Origin: Aquisalibacillus elongatus
Lineage (GTDB): Bacteria > Bacillota > Bacilli > Bacillales > Alkalibacillaceae
Assembly (NCBI RefSeq): GCF_003843875.1
Contig: NZ_RKRF01000013.1
Location: forward strand, 62,001-126,000
Direction of reading: 5' to 3'
Length of the DNA: 64,000 bases
A program made the position numbers and the translations under genes. The notes beneath the pieces were generated by a model. It saw only the letters and a program-made list of their open reading frames with translations. It ran no database searches and was not told where the DNA came from. This document shows positions 63,935-64,000 of this stretch, in pieces. Each line of letters begins with the position of its first letter. Position 1 is the first letter of the stretch.

Positions 63935-64000
63935 TTACTTATCTTCAACATTCACCACAACACTTCCAAACAACTCGTCACCAAAATAAGCTTCTAACTT
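63935..64000 (-). CDS. gene running off the right edge (C-terminus only)
   Basis: The last 21 codons are visible, ending ELFGSVVVNVEDK then TAA at 63935. It is upstream of the DUF3021-like gene by about 16 bases, so probably one operon. Too short to name. Confidence 0.5.
   Translation of the reverse strand, partial: KLEAYFGDELFGSVVVNVEDK

Overview
The window reads as chromosomal DNA of a low-GC, spore-forming member of the Bacillaceae. Gene order follows the Bacillus subtilis yut-yun / suf / met / yus-fad region: yutE, yutD, lytH, yunB, yunC, yunD and yunE, then sufCDSUB, metNPQ, yusE, yusF, gcvH, yusI and fadNAE. Spore genes (lytH, yunB, three YjcZ-type peptides, a coat protein), bacillithiol-type and SufU-type proteins, and strong AGGAGG ribosome sites agree with this. 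Very acidic stretches in exported proteins (HtrA, MetQ, ZnuA) and Na+-coupled carriers (NSS, NhaC) suggest a salt- or alkali-tolerant genus; that last step is inference.

Layout. 1-4.2 kb: yutE edge, small conserved proteins, yutD, lytH and an aromatic-acid-exporter-like protein. 4.2-7.5 kb: an OmpR/histidine kinase pair divergent from htrA. 7.7-10.7 kb: glyoxylate shunt aceB-aceA with a 30-residue zinc ribbon gene upstream and paired palindromes in both leaders. 10.8-14.3 kb: an NSS Na+ symporter, then an NhaC-family carrier behind a lysine riboswitch. 14.3-19.7 kb: yunB, an HD-GYP protein, yunC, yunD, yunE and a bstA-like gene. 19.8-25.1 kb: the complete sufCDSUB iron-sulfur operon. 25.6-28.9 kb: metNPQ behind two tandem SAM-I riboswitches, each with its own terminator. 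29-38.2 kb: thiol/Toprim/glycine-cleavage genes, fadNAE with a FadR operator, proline dehydrogenase and DUF302. 38.2-41.4 kb: znuACB-zur with a Zur box inside its promoter. 41.4-54.2 kb: EAL regulator, RDD protein, FtsW, ABC-F protein, alcohol dehydrogenase, transporters and an acyl-CoA dehydrogenase. 54.4-64 kb is more accessory: YjcZ peptides, a lone LAGLIDADG protein, recQ, an AhpD-like gene interrupted by an in-frame TGA, tiny basic and HTH-only genes, a frameshifted four-helix Cys-rich protein, a coat protein and two antibiotic-modifying-enzyme homologues.

The most striking unexplained signal is a set of intergenic arrays at 3711-4153, 7558-7700, 30948-31073 and 54351-54408, with a weaker one at 37711-37767. 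They have different sequence words (TTTATGCG, TTTAYCCGCAGG, TTTACTGTCGG, TTCGCGAAA) but share a 21-bp step, about two DNA turns. All lie 3' of a minus-strand gene, and all except the nearly palindromic fifth clearly read in the same orientation. The second most interesting signal is the in-frame TGA that replaces the second Cys of the CxxC motif in the AhpD-like gene; it is either selenocysteine recoding or a fresh nonsense mutation. No rRNA, tRNA, CRISPR array, transposase or prophage gene was seen.
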